Positions 1 to 8,334 of a stretch of 34,711 nucleotides of DNA are shown here, piece by piece. The stretch comes from Caulobacterales bacterium. GTDB taxonomy: Bacteria; Pseudomonadota; Alphaproteobacteria; Caulobacterales; Parvularculaceae. The position numbers were made by a program, and so were the translations under genes. The DNA lies in NCBI GenBank assembly GCA_020638525.1, contig JACKIL010000020.1, forward strand, positions 1-34,711, written 5' to 3'. The notes beneath the pieces were generated by a model. That model saw only the letters and a list, made by a program, of their open reading frames with translations. It was not told where the DNA came from and made no database searches. Numbering within the stretch: position 1 is the first letter of the stretch; each line of letters begins with the position of its first letter.

Positions 1-57
1 CCCAAGCGATATAGCGCGAATTGTCCGGTCGGCTAGAGGCAGGGCTGATATTTTCCT

Positions 58-86
58 GTCGCAGCGCGCAATCGGCGCGCTGCGAC
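58..86. terminator. Perfect 12-bp hairpin, possible terminator
   Basis: Perfect inverted repeat: GTCGCAGCGCGC at 58-69, loop AATCG, GCGCGCTGCGAC at 75-86. It lies 22 bases beyond the stop codon of the minus-strand TPR gene. There is no T tract on either side, so a classic Rho-independent terminator is not shown; it could be a weak terminator or a 3'-end stabilising stem. I recognise no gene in positions 1-107. Confidence 0.45.
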
Positions 87-107
87 GGATGGTGGGAAGC
101 GTCCCCG

Positions 108-1886
108 CTAAAGCGCTTCGAGCGCTAGTTTCTTTGCGTCGCCCGCCCACGCTTCCTTGAAGAGGGCGTCGGCGAATTTCGCGCCTTTCTTGTCGCCCTG
201 TGCGCGAAGCGATGCGGCAAGGCCGTAGAGGACCCAGCCATTGTTGGGCGCTTCGGCAAGCGTTTCTAAGAAGAGCGCTTCGGCTCGCTCGGCGTTGCCT
301 TCGCGCAATTCCATCGCTGCGAGCGTCTGCTTCGTCGGATAATACCAGAAGGGCGGTTCGGTATAGGCGATCGCATCCTGAAGCGCGACGGCTTCGCCCA
401 TCGCCTCGACGGCGCTCGCATAGTCGCCGCGCCCTGCTGCGGCGCGCGCCGTGACGGTGAGCCGCGCGATATTGAGAATGTCGGGCGCTGGCACGTTCAC
501 GTCGAGAAGCGGCTGAAGATTTTCCTCCGCAAGAATGCGCCCGATTTCCTGCGCTTCTTTTTCCGCGCTTTCGACGTCGCCAAGTTTGGCGAACGCTTCG
601 CCGCGCGCATAACGCCATGTCCCTTGGAGGAAGGGGAATTGCGCGCCGGGATCGGGGAGGTCGAGGATCGCCTGCGGATCGGCGAACTGCGCCATGGCGA
701 AATAGGGCGCGGCTTTGATCGGTTGCGCGAACGGAACGGCGGCGGCCATTTCAGCCGGCAGTTTCGCATCGAGCTTCGCCGCCATTTCAAGCGCGGTCTT
801 TCCGTCGCCCGCCATTTGCGCCGATGTCATCAGGAAATGCACATTATGCACGTAGTAGCCATATTCGTAGAGGACGCTCGCCTTGTTGCTCGCGAGGAAG
901 GCTTCATCCGCTGAGACCGCGTCGATATTCGCTGCAAGCGACTGCTTGAAACGTCCGATGCGATAGTAAGTGTGCGACGGCATGTGAATGAGATGCCCAA
1001 GGCCCGGCGTAAGCTGAGCAAGCTTGTCTGCATAGGCGGCAGCGCGATGCGGATCGCGCGAGGCTTCCGTCATATGGATGTAGAGGTGTATCGCGGCGGG
1101 GTGCAGCGGGCTGCGCGCAAGCACCGCCTCAAGCAGCGATAATGTGCGCGCCGTCCGGCCTTTCGGTGTGCGTCCGTCCGCCTCCCAATAATCCCAGGGC
1201 TGCGTATCCATATTCGCTTCGGCCGCGAGCACGGCGATGAAATCGTCATCCGGATATTGCAGCGCCACTTTGTCCGATGCATCCGCAAAGGCGGCGTCGA
1301 GTTTCGAGCGGTCTTTGAGGGCGGCGGAGCTGTAACGCGTCGCGAGCGCATCGATGAGCGCGCGCTCTTTCTCGCTCGCGCCAGACGCCGCTTTCGCTTT
1401 CCGGATAGCCGCATAGGCCGCCGGAACGTCAGCGTCATCCATCGGCGCGTTGATGTTGGGGCCATAGGCGAAGGCTTCGCCCCAATAGCACATTGCGCAA
1501 TCCGGATCCGCCGCCTGCGCGGCTTTGAAATGCAGGAGCGCTTCGCCGTGATTGAAGTTCCAGCTATGCGCAAGACCCAGATTGAAGTGCGCCTGCGCTG
1601 CATCGCTCGGCGTCGTAATTTTGTAGGAGATGTCGCCGATCTTTTCCTGCACGCCGAGATCTTCCGGCGCTTCAAGACCTGCTTCCTGCGCATATGCTTT
1701 GGCGGCGCGTACAAAGAAGGCGCGGCGCTTGGCGATACCGTCCTTGTCCTTTCCGCAAATTGAATTCGCGATGGCCGTCGGGTCAAGGAAGGGCGGGCCT
1801 CCGGAAGTCGAATCGCGCGAGGTCAACTCGATATCGGCGATCAGAAGCGCGGCCGCCGCCGCGCCGATCAGGAGATTCTTCTGCAT
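108..1886 (-). CDS. TPR-repeat protein, probably exported
   Basis: Encodes a 592-aa protein. The ATG at 1886 is chosen over the one at 1910 because a strong GGGGAG ribosome site (1893-1898) sits just upstream of it and a hydrophobic N-terminus (MQKNLLIGAAAAALLIA) follows at once. TPR-like helical pairs recur: AQAHFNLGLAHSWNFNHGEA near the N-terminus, and A-rich repeats with the conserved core HLYIHMTEAS...GHLIHMPSHTY in the middle. That His-rich core is typical of a family of uncharacterised bacterial TPR proteins. The cysteine pair CAMC lies near residue 130. It is probably a periplasmic or membrane-anchored scaffold; no enzymatic role can be assigned. It is divergent from xseA across about 158 bp. 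Confidence 0.85.
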   Translation of the reverse strand: MQKNLLIGAAAAALLIADIELTSRDSTSGGPPFLDPTAIANSICGKDKDGIAKRRAFFVRAAKAYAQEAGLEAPEDLGVQEKIGDISYKITTPSDAAQAHFNLGLAHSWNFNHGEALLHFKAAQAADPDCAMCYWGEAFAYGPNINAPMDDADVPAAYAAIRKAKAASGASEKERALIDALATRYSSAALKDRSKLDAAFADASDKVALQYPDDDFIAVLAAEANMDTQPWDYWEADGRTPKGRTARTLSLLEAVLARSPLHPAAIHLYIHMTEASRDPHRAAAYADKLAQLTPGLGHLIHMPSHTYYRIGRFKQSLAANIDAVSADEAFLASNKASVLYEYGYYVHNVHFLMTSAQMAGDGKTALEMAAKLDAKLPAEMAAAVPFAQPIKAAPYFAMAQFADPQAILDLPDPGAQFPFLQGTWRYARGEAFAKLGDVESAEKEAQEIGRILAEENLQPLLDVNVPAPDILNIARLTVTARAAAGRGDYASAVEAMGEAVALQDAIAYTEPPFWYYPTKQTLAAMELREGNAERAEALFLETLAEAPNNGWVLYGLAASLRAQGDKKGAKFADALFKEAWAGDAKKLALEAL

Positions 1887-2044
1887 GTCTGGCTCCCCGT
1901 TCTTCGCCATTCGCGCCGGCGGCAGGCTATTTCAGCCGCAGCCATCGCGTCAGGCGATCATTGTCTTGAAAATTACACGCCGCAATATCGCGGCGCACGC
2001 GACAAACGCTTATCCCACATCACGATTTGTGCTGTAACGGCCCC

Positions 2045-3584
2045 ATGGTGGAATCAAATTTCGCGAATGTCCATGAATACACGGTCAGCGAACTCGCGGG
2101 CGCGGTAAAGCGCACGATAGAGGACGGATTCAGCTTTGTGCGAGTGCGCGGCGAACTAGGCCGCGTCACGCGCGCCGGCTCCGGTCATGTCTATCTCGAC
2201 CTCAAGGACGACAAGGCGGTCCTTTCCAGCGTCATCTGGAAGGGCAACGCCGAGCGCATCCGGTTCGCGCCAGAGCAGGGGATGGAAGTGATTGCAACCG
2301 GAAGGATGACCACCTTTCCGGGCCAGTCGCGTTACCAGCTTGTCATCGACAGTCTTGAGCCCGCCGGCGTCGGGGCGCTGATGGCGCTCTTCGAAGAGCG
2401 CAAGAAGAAGCTCGCCGCAGAAGGGCTTTTCGCGCCGGAGCGCAAGCGGCCTCTGCCTTTCCTGCCGGAAGTCATCGGCGTCGTCACATCGCCTTCGGGC
2501 GCCGTCATTCGCGATATTCTTCACAGGCTGCGCGATCGCTTTCCGCGCCATGTCATCGTCTGGCCGACTTTGGTGCAGGGCAAGGGCGCCGAAGCGCAGA
2601 TCGCTGCGGCGATCAACGGCTTTAACGCGCTTCCCGAGGGCGGCGATATTCCGCGTCCGGATGTTCTCATCGTCGCGCGCGGGGGCGGTTCGCTTGAAGA
2701 CCTCTGGTGCTTTAATGAAGAACTCGTGGCGCGCGCCGCAGCCGCAAGCAAAATTCCCCTTATTTCGGCGGTGGGGCACGAGACCGACACGACGCTCATA
2801 GACTTTGTCGCAGACCGCCGCGCGCCGACGCCGACGGCCGCTGCGGAAATCGCCGTGCCGGTGCGGACGGAGCTTCTCGCCGAGGTCATCAACAAGGAAC
2901 GTCGGCTCATGAACGCGCTCTCGCGCGCAGCGGAGACGCGCCGGACGGCGTTGATGGCCGCGTCGCGGGCTCGGCAGGCCGGAAGATATTGTGGGCCCGT
3001 GGGCGCAGCGTCTTGACCGCGCGAGCGAGCTTCTTCCAACGCGCATGCGCGCTGTTGCACGAAGCAGGCGCCGGCTTCTCGGTTCTTCTGCAGGTTTGGA
3101 AAGCCGATGCTTGCGGCGGGCTTTGCCGAGCGGGAGGCCAAGCTCACGCGCGCCGGCAATGCGCTCGGCGCCGGCGCGCATTATCGATCGCAGCTGGCGC
3201 GCCTCGCGGGCTTCGCCTTTCAGGCGCTGCGCTCGCAAAACACTCCGCAGACGGACAGAGGGAAACTGACAAGCTCTGGTCGCGCCTCGTCGCAACGCGC
3301 GCCCGTGCGCTCGCGCCGGCGCGCGCGCGGTTCGAAGCCTCGGCGAAACTCCTCGAAACGCTTTCCTATGAAAACATTCTCGCGCGCGGCTTCGCGCTGG
3401 TGCGCTCGAAAGCGGCGCGCTGATCCGGCGGGCGGATGCTGCGGCGGCGGGAGAACGCGTCTCGATCCAGTTCGCGGATGCGGCGCTCGGGCGGTGATCG
3501 ATGGCGGGCCGGGCCTGTCAAAGCGACGGAAAAGCCGCAAAATCAAAGCCCGCGCGCGCCGTTCAGAAATCCTTATTCGATTAG
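2045..3584 (+). pseudogene. xseA: Exodeoxyribonuclease VII large subunit, frameshifted
   Basis: XseA is the large subunit of exonuclease VII, which degrades single-stranded DNA. The first 310 codons are intact: N-terminal OB fold (HEYTVSELAGAVKRTIEDGF, GHVYLDLKD) followed by the catalytic domain (VIGVVTSPSGAVIRDI, VARGGGSLEDLW, SAVGHETDTTLIDFVADRRA). From about 2970 the frame breaks repeatedly, but family sequence continues across frames: GPWAQRLDRASELLP (about 2991), AAGFAEREAKLTRAGNAL (about 3110), LETLSYENILARGFALVR (about 3350), GALIRRADAAAAGERVSI (about 3415). The typical C-terminus QKSLFD then a TAG stop ends at 3584. The reconstructed length, about 510 aa, is normal. I count at least six frame changes, mostly apparent one-base losses, so sequencing error is more likely than decay. 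Start: ATG 2045; an upstream TTG at 2027 is in frame. Confidence 0.85.
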
Positions 3585-3680
3585 GGAAATGGTCGCCGGA
3601 AGGAAAAGGCCCGCAGAGCCTTGGACCCGGCGGCGCGATCGGCCATAATGGCGGCGCTCAAGGAAAGGCGCAGACGGTAA

Positions 3681-3894
3681 ATGAATCTCCAGGATAATTT
3701 CGGGGCGGGAAGCCATTGTTGAATATGGCGATGGCGAATTCACAATCTTGAAACCCGGCGCTTTTGTGCGCTGTGCGGTGACCGGCGCCAAAATTCCGCT
3801 GCAAGCGTTGAAATACTGGAGCGTCGACAAGCAGGAAGCCTATGCCGACGCCAAGGCGGCGATGCAGGGATTCGGATTGGGGAGAGGCGCGTGA
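3681..3894 (+). pseudogene. DUF2093 small protein, frameshifted near its start
   Basis: From about 3706 to the stop at 3892-3894 the frame reads REAIVEYGDGEFTILKPG, then FVRCAVTGAKIPLQALKYWS and EAYADAKAAM. I recognise this as the short DUF2093 family of Alphaproteobacteria, about 70 aa and of unknown function. The likely ATG at 3681 (MNLQDNFG) is in another frame; the switch falls in the GGGG run at 3702-3705, so a homopolymer error would explain it. The stop overlaps the GTG start of the M23 gene (GTGA), indicating translational coupling. The 96 bases between the xseA stop and this ATG hold no gene I can support. Confidence 0.7.
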
Positions 3895-4932
3895 AGAATT
3901 CGCCGGCCGCACTTCTAGTCGTTCTCGCGGGCTGCGCCGCGCAGCCACAGGCAAGCCACGCCGAAGCAGCGCCGGAGCTCATCGCGCCGCAGATCGCCGA
4001 ACAGGCGCCGCCGCCGGTCGCTGAAACCCCGCTTGAAGCGCCGAAAGTCTCTCCACTGCTTGCTGGCGAAGATCCGGAAACGGCATCGCTCCTCAAGCAG
4101 GCGAATTTCGCCGAAGCAATGCAGAAGGTCGAAGAGCGCCAGAGCGTGTTCGACGGATCGTCGCCGCATGTCGCGCTGTCAGGATCTTTCAAGCAGGGCG
4201 GGCTCCTGTTCGGCGAGACGGAGCCGGGCGCGAAAGTCCGTCTCGACGGTGAAGAGGTGATGGTCGGCGACGATGGCCGCTTCGTGATCGGTTTCGGACG
4301 TGACTCGGCGCTCACCGCGCTGCTCGCCGTCACGCTCCCGGATCAGAGCGTCGAACGGATTTCGCTGACGATCGAAGATCGCGACTTCCCGTGCAGCGCA
4401 TTGACGGCCTCGACCAGTCGAAAGTCTCCGGCTTCACCGAAGCGCAGCTTGCGAAGATTGCGGCGGACACGGAGAAAAGAAGACCGCGCGCGCGACGACG
4501 CAGGCTCTGGCCGGCTGGGTCGGCGGCTTCGACTGGCCGGCGCGCGGGCCGATCAGCGGCGTCTTCGGGTCGCAGCGCATTCTGAACGGCGAGCCCAAAA
4601 CACCGCATTCGGGCCTCGACGTTGCAGCGCCTGCCGGAACGCCGGTTCACGCGCCTGCGGACGGCGTCGTCACGCTCGCCGAGTCAGACATGTATTTTGA
4701 AGGCGGCCTTGTGCTTATCGATCACGGGCACTGGCTTGAAAGCGCGCTGATGCATATGTCGCGCATCGACGTGACGCCGGGCCAGCGTGTTCACAAAGGC
4801 GATGTTATCGGCGCCGTTGGCGCGACGGGGCGCGCGACCGGTCCTCATATGCACTGGAGCGTCAAGTGGGTGGGCCGTCTCGTCGACCCGCAACTTCTCG
4901 TGCCGCCGCAGGACGCCGCCGCCGGGAACTGA
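3891..4932 (+). pseudogene. M23/LytM-family peptidase lipoprotein, frameshifted twice
   Basis: Cell-wall hydrolase or LytM-type factor. The N-terminus is a lipoprotein signal with lipobox LAGC near residues 12-15, then a Pro/Ala/Glu-rich linker and a beta-rich stretch (GSFKQGGLLFGETEPGAKVR). The C-terminal M23 domain keeps the zinc-site motifs HSGLDVAAPAGTPV and GPHMHWSVKWVGRLVDP, so the reconstructed protein (about 347 aa) looks catalytically competent. Two one-base losses break the frame: at about 4389 (CCGTGCAG where CCGGTGCAG restores VQRIDGLDQSKVSGF) and at about 4480 (GAGAAAAGAAG, where one more A restores EKKTARATTQALAGW). Both are in short homopolymers, so sequencing error is likely. 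GTG start overlapping the DUF2093 stop. Confidence 0.82.
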
Positions 4933-4934
4933 TC

Positions 4935-5570
4935 TCAGCGTTTGTTCAGCACTCTGACGGGATCAATCCCGATTTCAAGGCAAAGTTCGCGGAACGCCTG
5001 TTCGCGCTCGGCGTGATCGTCCGTATTAAAACGAATGACGAATGAACGCCGTTCCATATCGAATGCGCTCTGCGCTTTGCCATGGATGTAGAGCAGCAGC
5101 GCGGCGAAGCTGACCGCCGCAACGCCGTCGCCCTCAAGCGTTCCGCGAAGCAGCGCGTTGATGACTTCCGGCGGATGAAATTCTTCCGCTTCATCGAGCG
5201 TTGCGGAAAGACCTTCGAATGGTCTCGCCGATTCAATCGCGCGCACGAGCGACGCGGCGCGCGCCGGATCGGCGAGGATCGAAGGCGCGTAGCGCGCGAC
5301 AGCCATGCGCGTCTGCGTGTCGCCATTTCGCGCGGCGTCTTTCAGCGCTGCGCGCGCTTCCGCAGTATCGAATTGTGAAAGCGCTTCGACATCGCGCCAG
5401 TCGCGAGGGTGATGCGCGAGGATTGCGGCGAGGATCGCCTTGCGTTCCTTCGCGTCTGCATCGTCAATCGCGCCGAGATCGTAGCCGACGCCGTCGCGCC
5501 ACTTTTCATAGTCCATCGTCATGCTGGCGCGGAAACGCTCAAGCGGGGAAGGGACGGTCTCGTCGCTCAT
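4935..5570 (-). CDS. Hypothetical 211-aa helical protein
   Basis: Not recognised as a named family. It has no signal peptide or membrane span. The middle is alpha-helical and Ala-rich, with short units of HEAT-repeat character (KERKAILAAILAHHP, DTAEARAALKDAARNGDTQT, DPARAASLVRAIESA), so a HEAT-like solenoid is plausible but unproven. It is the last gene of a three-gene minus-strand operon: its ATG (5570-5568) overlaps the stop of the 73-aa membrane protein as ATGA. It ends two bases from the stop of the convergent M23 gene. Coupling suggests a cytosolic partner of the two small membrane proteins upstream. Confidence 0.8.
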   Translation of the reverse strand: MSDETVPSPLERFRASMTMDYEKWRDGVGYDLGAIDDADAKERKAILAAILAHHPRDWRDVEALSQFDTAEARAALKDAARNGDTQTRMAVARYAPSILADPARAASLVRAIESARPFEGLSATLDEAEEFHPPEVINALLRGTLEGDGVAAVSFAALLLYIHGKAQSAFDMERRSFVIRFNTDDHAEREQAFRELCLEIGIDPVRVLNKR

Positions 5571-5788
5571 TGCGGCTGCTCGTCATTCTCGTCCATCGCG
5601 GCGGCTTTCGCCCGGCGCATTTTCCAGGCGAGCACGACAGGCCGCGCCGCCAAAAGGCATGCGGGATAAGCGAGCAGCACGGCCATGACCGCGAGGCCGA
5701 TCCGCGATTCGGCGCGCCCGAGCCAATAGAGAAGCCCGCCCGCCCCCATGAGGAGAGCGAGAACAAGTCCAATCACAGCCGCGCCCAT
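5567..5788 (-). CDS. Small membrane protein, 73 aa
   Basis: A longer open frame extends upstream to 5983, but residues before MGAAVIGLVLALLMGAGG are basic and low in hydrophobicity, and they overlap the preceding small gene, so ATG 5788 is the better start. Two hydrophobic segments (about residues 3-18 and 26-46) flank a short polar loop (LGRAESR), followed by a cytosolic basic then acidic tail (KMRRAKAAAMDENDEQPQ). It overlaps the upstream 41-aa gene by 16 bases and the downstream 211-aa gene by 4 bases. Family and function are unknown. Confidence 0.65.
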   Translation of the reverse strand: MGAAVIGLVLALLMGAGGLLYWLGRAESRIGLAVMAVLLAYPACLLAARPVVLAWKMRRAKAAAMDENDEQPQ

Positions 5789-5898
5789 ACCCCGGAGACT
5801 TCCGGCGTGTGGCGGGGGCGCCCGACGTCGAGCATGAGCGCGATAAGAAGCGCCGCCAGCAGCACGCCCCACGACGCCCACGCGACAATCTCCAGCAT
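5773..5898 (-). CDS. Tiny single-span membrane protein, 41 aa
   Basis: Short open frame starting at ATG 5898 with a GGGAGAA ribosome site about 11 bases upstream. The product begins MLEIVAWASWGVLLAALLIA, a single hydrophobic helix of about 22 residues, followed by a polar tail DVGRPRHTPEVSGVWARL. Its stop overlaps the start of the 73-aa membrane protein by 16 bases. It is first in the small operon and has no recognised family. The hydrophobic profile, ribosome site and tight overlap support it being real. Confidence 0.5.
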   Translation of the reverse strand: MLEIVAWASWGVLLAALLIALMLDVGRPRHTPEVSGVWARL

Positions 5899-6030
5899 TT
5901 TCAAAGTGTTCTCCCAGGGTCCGGAGCCGGGAAGGCCGGGCCGCGGACGCCGCGAAAATGCTGGATTTTCCGCCTGTTCTCAAGATGAGCCTGTATCAGG
6001 CGTCGCGGGACCGGGCGCGGTAACTCTTTC

Positions 6031-6050
6031 GTCATTGACAATCATTATCA
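6031..6050. promoter_or_regulatory. Fur-like / TGA-N9-TCA iron box upstream of bfd
   Basis: GTCATTGACAATCATTATC (6031-6049) matches 15 of 19 bases of the classical Fur consensus GATAATGATAATCATTATC, with the right half exact. TGA at 6036-6038 and TCA at 6048-6050 also fit the TGA-N9-TCA pattern of RirA-type iron boxes. It lies 83 bases before the bfd start, where repression by iron would be expected. Which regulator binds cannot be told from sequence. Confidence 0.5.
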
Positions 6051-6132
6051 GTTGCATCATCTCTGAAATACGGCCTCCGCCGGAGCTGGCGGGACCGCTA
6101 GAGAATCGGCTTGGCGAACTGGCGAAGAAGAG

Positions 6133-6327
6133 ATGTACGTCTGCATTTGCAATGCGTTGAGGGACAAGGAACTCGCTGCGGCCGCCGGCGATAACGTCCG
6201 TTCGGTCGCTGAAGTCTTTCGCCGCTGCAGCGCCAGGCCGAAATGCGGCAAGTGTCTGCCCGACGTCGCCGAGATGATCGAGGCCGCGCGCGCCAAGACC
6301 GCCCCCCCGGCGCTCGCCGCAGAATAG
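6133..6327 (+). CDS. bfd: Bacterioferritin-associated ferredoxin
   Basis: 64-aa [2Fe-2S] protein of the BFD-like family. It begins MYVCICNALRDKEL and has CX32CX2C after the CXC pair: Cys4, Cys6, then CSARPKCGKC. Bfd donates electrons to bacterioferritin so that stored ferric iron is reduced and released. The gene sits 155 bp upstream of bfr in the same direction, the usual pairing, and behind an iron-box-like sequence, consistent with induction in iron starvation. The full expected length is present. Confidence 0.92.
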   Translation: MYVCICNALRDKELAAAAGDNVRSVAEVFRRCSARPKCGKCLPDVAEMIEAARAKTAPPALAAE

Positions 6328-6482
6328 GCGCTCGCCGAAGCGTTACCCAAAACCAAAGAGTGTTCGTCGCCGGTAAGGGTTCGGCCTCCGGGCGGTTCAG
6401 TGTATGCTTTCAATTGCCTTCCCGCCCCGCGAACCCGCCGAATCGGCGCAAGCGGGGCAAGACCTCAAACCGGAGACGTGCA

Positions 6483-6959
6483 GTGAAGGGCGACCCCAAA
6501 GTCATCGACTATCTCAACAAGGCGCTGAAACTCGAACTGACGACGGTCAATCAGTATTTCCTGCACGCCCGCATGTTGCGCAGTTGGGGCTTCAAGCGTC
6601 TCGCTGACATCGAATACAAAGAATCGATCGACGAGATGAAGCACGCGGATGAGCTCATCGAGCGGATTCTGTTTCTCGAAGGGCTTCCGAACGTTCAGGA
6701 TCTCGACAAGGTCTATATCGGCGAAAATGTGAAAGAGTGCCTCGAATGCGATCTCAAGGCGGAACGCCGCGCCCATCCGCTTTATCTTGAGGCGATCGAG
6801 TATTTCGAAAAAGTCCGCGACTATGTCAGCCGTCAAATTCTGACGAGCATTCTCGAATCCGAGGAAGGCCATATCGACTTCCTCGAAACCCAGCTCGAAA
6901 TCATCGGCAAGATCGGTGAAGAGCTCTACATGCAGAGCCTGCTCACCGAAGAGGAGTGA
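6483..6959 (+). CDS. bfr: Bacterioferritin
   Basis: 158-aa heme-containing ferritin that oxidises and stores iron in a 24-subunit shell. The GTG at 6483 is chosen because it gives the family N-terminus (MKGDPKVIDYLNKAL) and exact family length, with a GGAG ribosome site about 9 bases upstream; a longer upstream frame is spurious. Visible ligands are Glu18 (LELTTVNQYF), Glu51 and His54 (DEMKHADE), Met52 for the bridging heme, and the C-terminal ferroxidase Glu/His in LESEEGHIDF. Pairs with bfd just upstream; the Kazal gene starts 5 bases after its stop. Confidence 0.95.
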   Translation: MKGDPKVIDYLNKALKLELTTVNQYFLHARMLRSWGFKRLADIEYKESIDEMKHADELIERILFLEGLPNVQDLDKVYIGENVKECLECDLKAERRAHPLYLEAIEYFEKVRDYVSRQILTSILESEEGHIDFLETQLEIIGKIGEELYMQSLLTEEE

Positions 6960-6964
6960 GCCTT

Positions 6965-7351
6965 ATGAACCGCGCTTTCGTTTCTGTTCTTTGTGCTGGA
7001 GTTCTCGCCTTGGCGTCGTCCTGCGCAGCGGGAGGCGATCGCGAGGCTGAGGCGCCAGCGCCGGGCGATACGACATCCGGTGAGATAAAACCCGGCGAAA
7101 CTGGCGGCATGTGCGGCGGCATCGCCGGCTTTCAGTGCGCGAATGAAGGCGATTATTGCGACTTTGCGCCGGGTGAATGCCGCCAGATCGCGGACGCTGC
7201 GGGCGTGTGCAAGCCGAAGCCGCAAATGTGCACGATGGAATATGCCCCGGTCTGCGGTTGCGACGGCAAGACCTATGGCAACGCATGCTCGGCCGCCGGC
7301 GCCGGCGTCAGCGTTGACTATGCGGGCGAGTGCAAGGGCGAGCCGGAATAG
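6965..7351 (+). CDS. Secreted Kazal-type protease-inhibitor-domain protein
   Basis: 128-aa protein with an N-terminal export signal (MNRAFVSVLCAGVLALASSC); the Cys may be a lipidation site, though the lipobox is imperfect. An acidic Pro/Gly linker follows. A first Cys-rich module (MCGGIAGFQCANEGDYCDF) precedes a C-terminal Kazal domain with the hallmark YAPVCGCDGKTYGNAC. Kazal domains inhibit serine proteases, so a protective role outside the cytoplasm is plausible but unproven. It starts 5 bases after bfr and is probably co-transcribed with it. An upstream in-frame ATG at 6956 overlaps bfr and is less likely. Confidence 0.85.
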   Translation: MNRAFVSVLCAGVLALASSCAAGGDREAEAPAPGDTTSGEIKPGETGGMCGGIAGFQCANEGDYCDFAPGECRQIADAAGVCKPKPQMCTMEYAPVCGCDGKTYGNACSAAGAGVSVDYAGECKGEPE

Positions 7352-8334
7352 GCGGGCGGAATTACGCCTGGCTCTTCTTCTTTCTTCTTGCCTGAACCAG
7401 GCGCCGTCCAGCGGCGGTGGAGCCAGAGCCATTGCTCCGGCCGGCGCGAATGTCGCGCTCAGCGCTTCATTGATGAGGATCGTCAGCTGACGGACATCTT
7501 CCGTCACGTCGCCCGTCGGCGTGAAGGAGATCGGCTCGTGCACCGTCATGCGGAAACGCGCGCCCTTGAGGCGCTCAATGCTGGTCTGAATGACGGGCGT
7601 GTTGAATTTGAGCGCGAGCCGCGCCGCAGCCGGCGCCGTCATCGCGTCGCGGCCGAGAAACGGCACGCTGATCCCGTCATTGAGTTTCTGGTCGACGAGC
7701 ATCGCGATGGAACGGCCTTGCAGCGCGTCGATGAGCGCGCGCCCGCCGCGCTTTCCCTTTGGGATGAGAACGCGCGACATCACCTCCGCGCGCATGTTGA
7801 TGATCAACTCGTCGATGAGCGGATTGTTCGCCGCGCGATAGACGACAGCGGTTTTGACGCCCGCCTGATGAAGCGTGATCGCCATCAGCTCCCAATTGGC
7901 GAAATGGCCGGAAACGAAAATGGCGGGCCGCCCGCTATCGGCGAGCGACTTGATCTTTTCAGCGCCGACGATTTCGACGCGGCCATTGGCCTCGCGCGTG
8001 TCGAACTTGTCGAGAAAGGCGAACTCAGCCGTCGTGCGTCCGAGATTCTCCCAGACTTTTGCAATGATGCGCCGCCGCTCCGCGCTTGTCCATTCGGGAT
8101 AGACGGCGCGCAGATTGTCGTCGGCGCGCTTTGAAACGGACCCGAGGAGCGGGCCGACAAAGCGCGTGAAACCGCCGGCGAGCGCTGAAGCGGCATCAAT
8201 GCCGATGAGATGAAAGAACGCGAAAAGCCCGCGCGCCGCTGCGTATTCCATGCGGCCCGTGAGCGTGATCGGCCGGTTGGCCCGCCGCTCCGGCAGGGCG
8301 TGTCGAGATCGTCTTCAAGGGCGGCGTCAGACAT
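7318..8334 (-). pseudogene. lpxL: Lipid A lauroyl/myristoyl acyltransferase (LpxL/HtrB type), frameshifted
   Basis: Adds a secondary acyl chain to the lipid A precursor at the inner membrane. The core is intact: MEYAAARGLFAFFHLIG, catalytic HX4E motif SGHFANWE, VYRAANNPLIDELI, GKRGGRALIDAL and MLVDQKLNDGI. The true start is ATG 8334 (MSDAALEDDLD), overlapping the lpxK stop, but one base appears lost near 8300, so this start is out of frame with the core (expected continuation ERRANRPITLTGRMEYAAA). Near 7440-7460 two further slips separate LINEAL from the family C-terminus EQWLWLHRRWT. The last frame ends at 7318, overlapping the convergent Kazal gene; a TAA at 7362-7364 in another frame may be the real end. 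Probably sequencing errors. Confidence 0.82.

Noticed and set aside
1..36. C-terminal end of a plus-strand gene (short frame ending TAG at 34-36)
   Set aside because: Only 11 codons visible and no recognisable motif.
2156..3295. 379-aa minus-strand open frame across xseA
   Set aside because: Antisense shadow of xseA; no recognised motifs; basic and Ala/Arg-rich.
2965..3584. Programmed frameshifting in xseA
   Set aside because: Many shifts in a short region and no slippery site or stimulatory structure pattern; neighbouring genes show similar breaks.
5789..5983. N-terminal extension of the 73-aa membrane protein up to ATG 5983
   Set aside because: Extension is basic and low in hydrophobicity, and it overlaps the better supported 41-aa gene.
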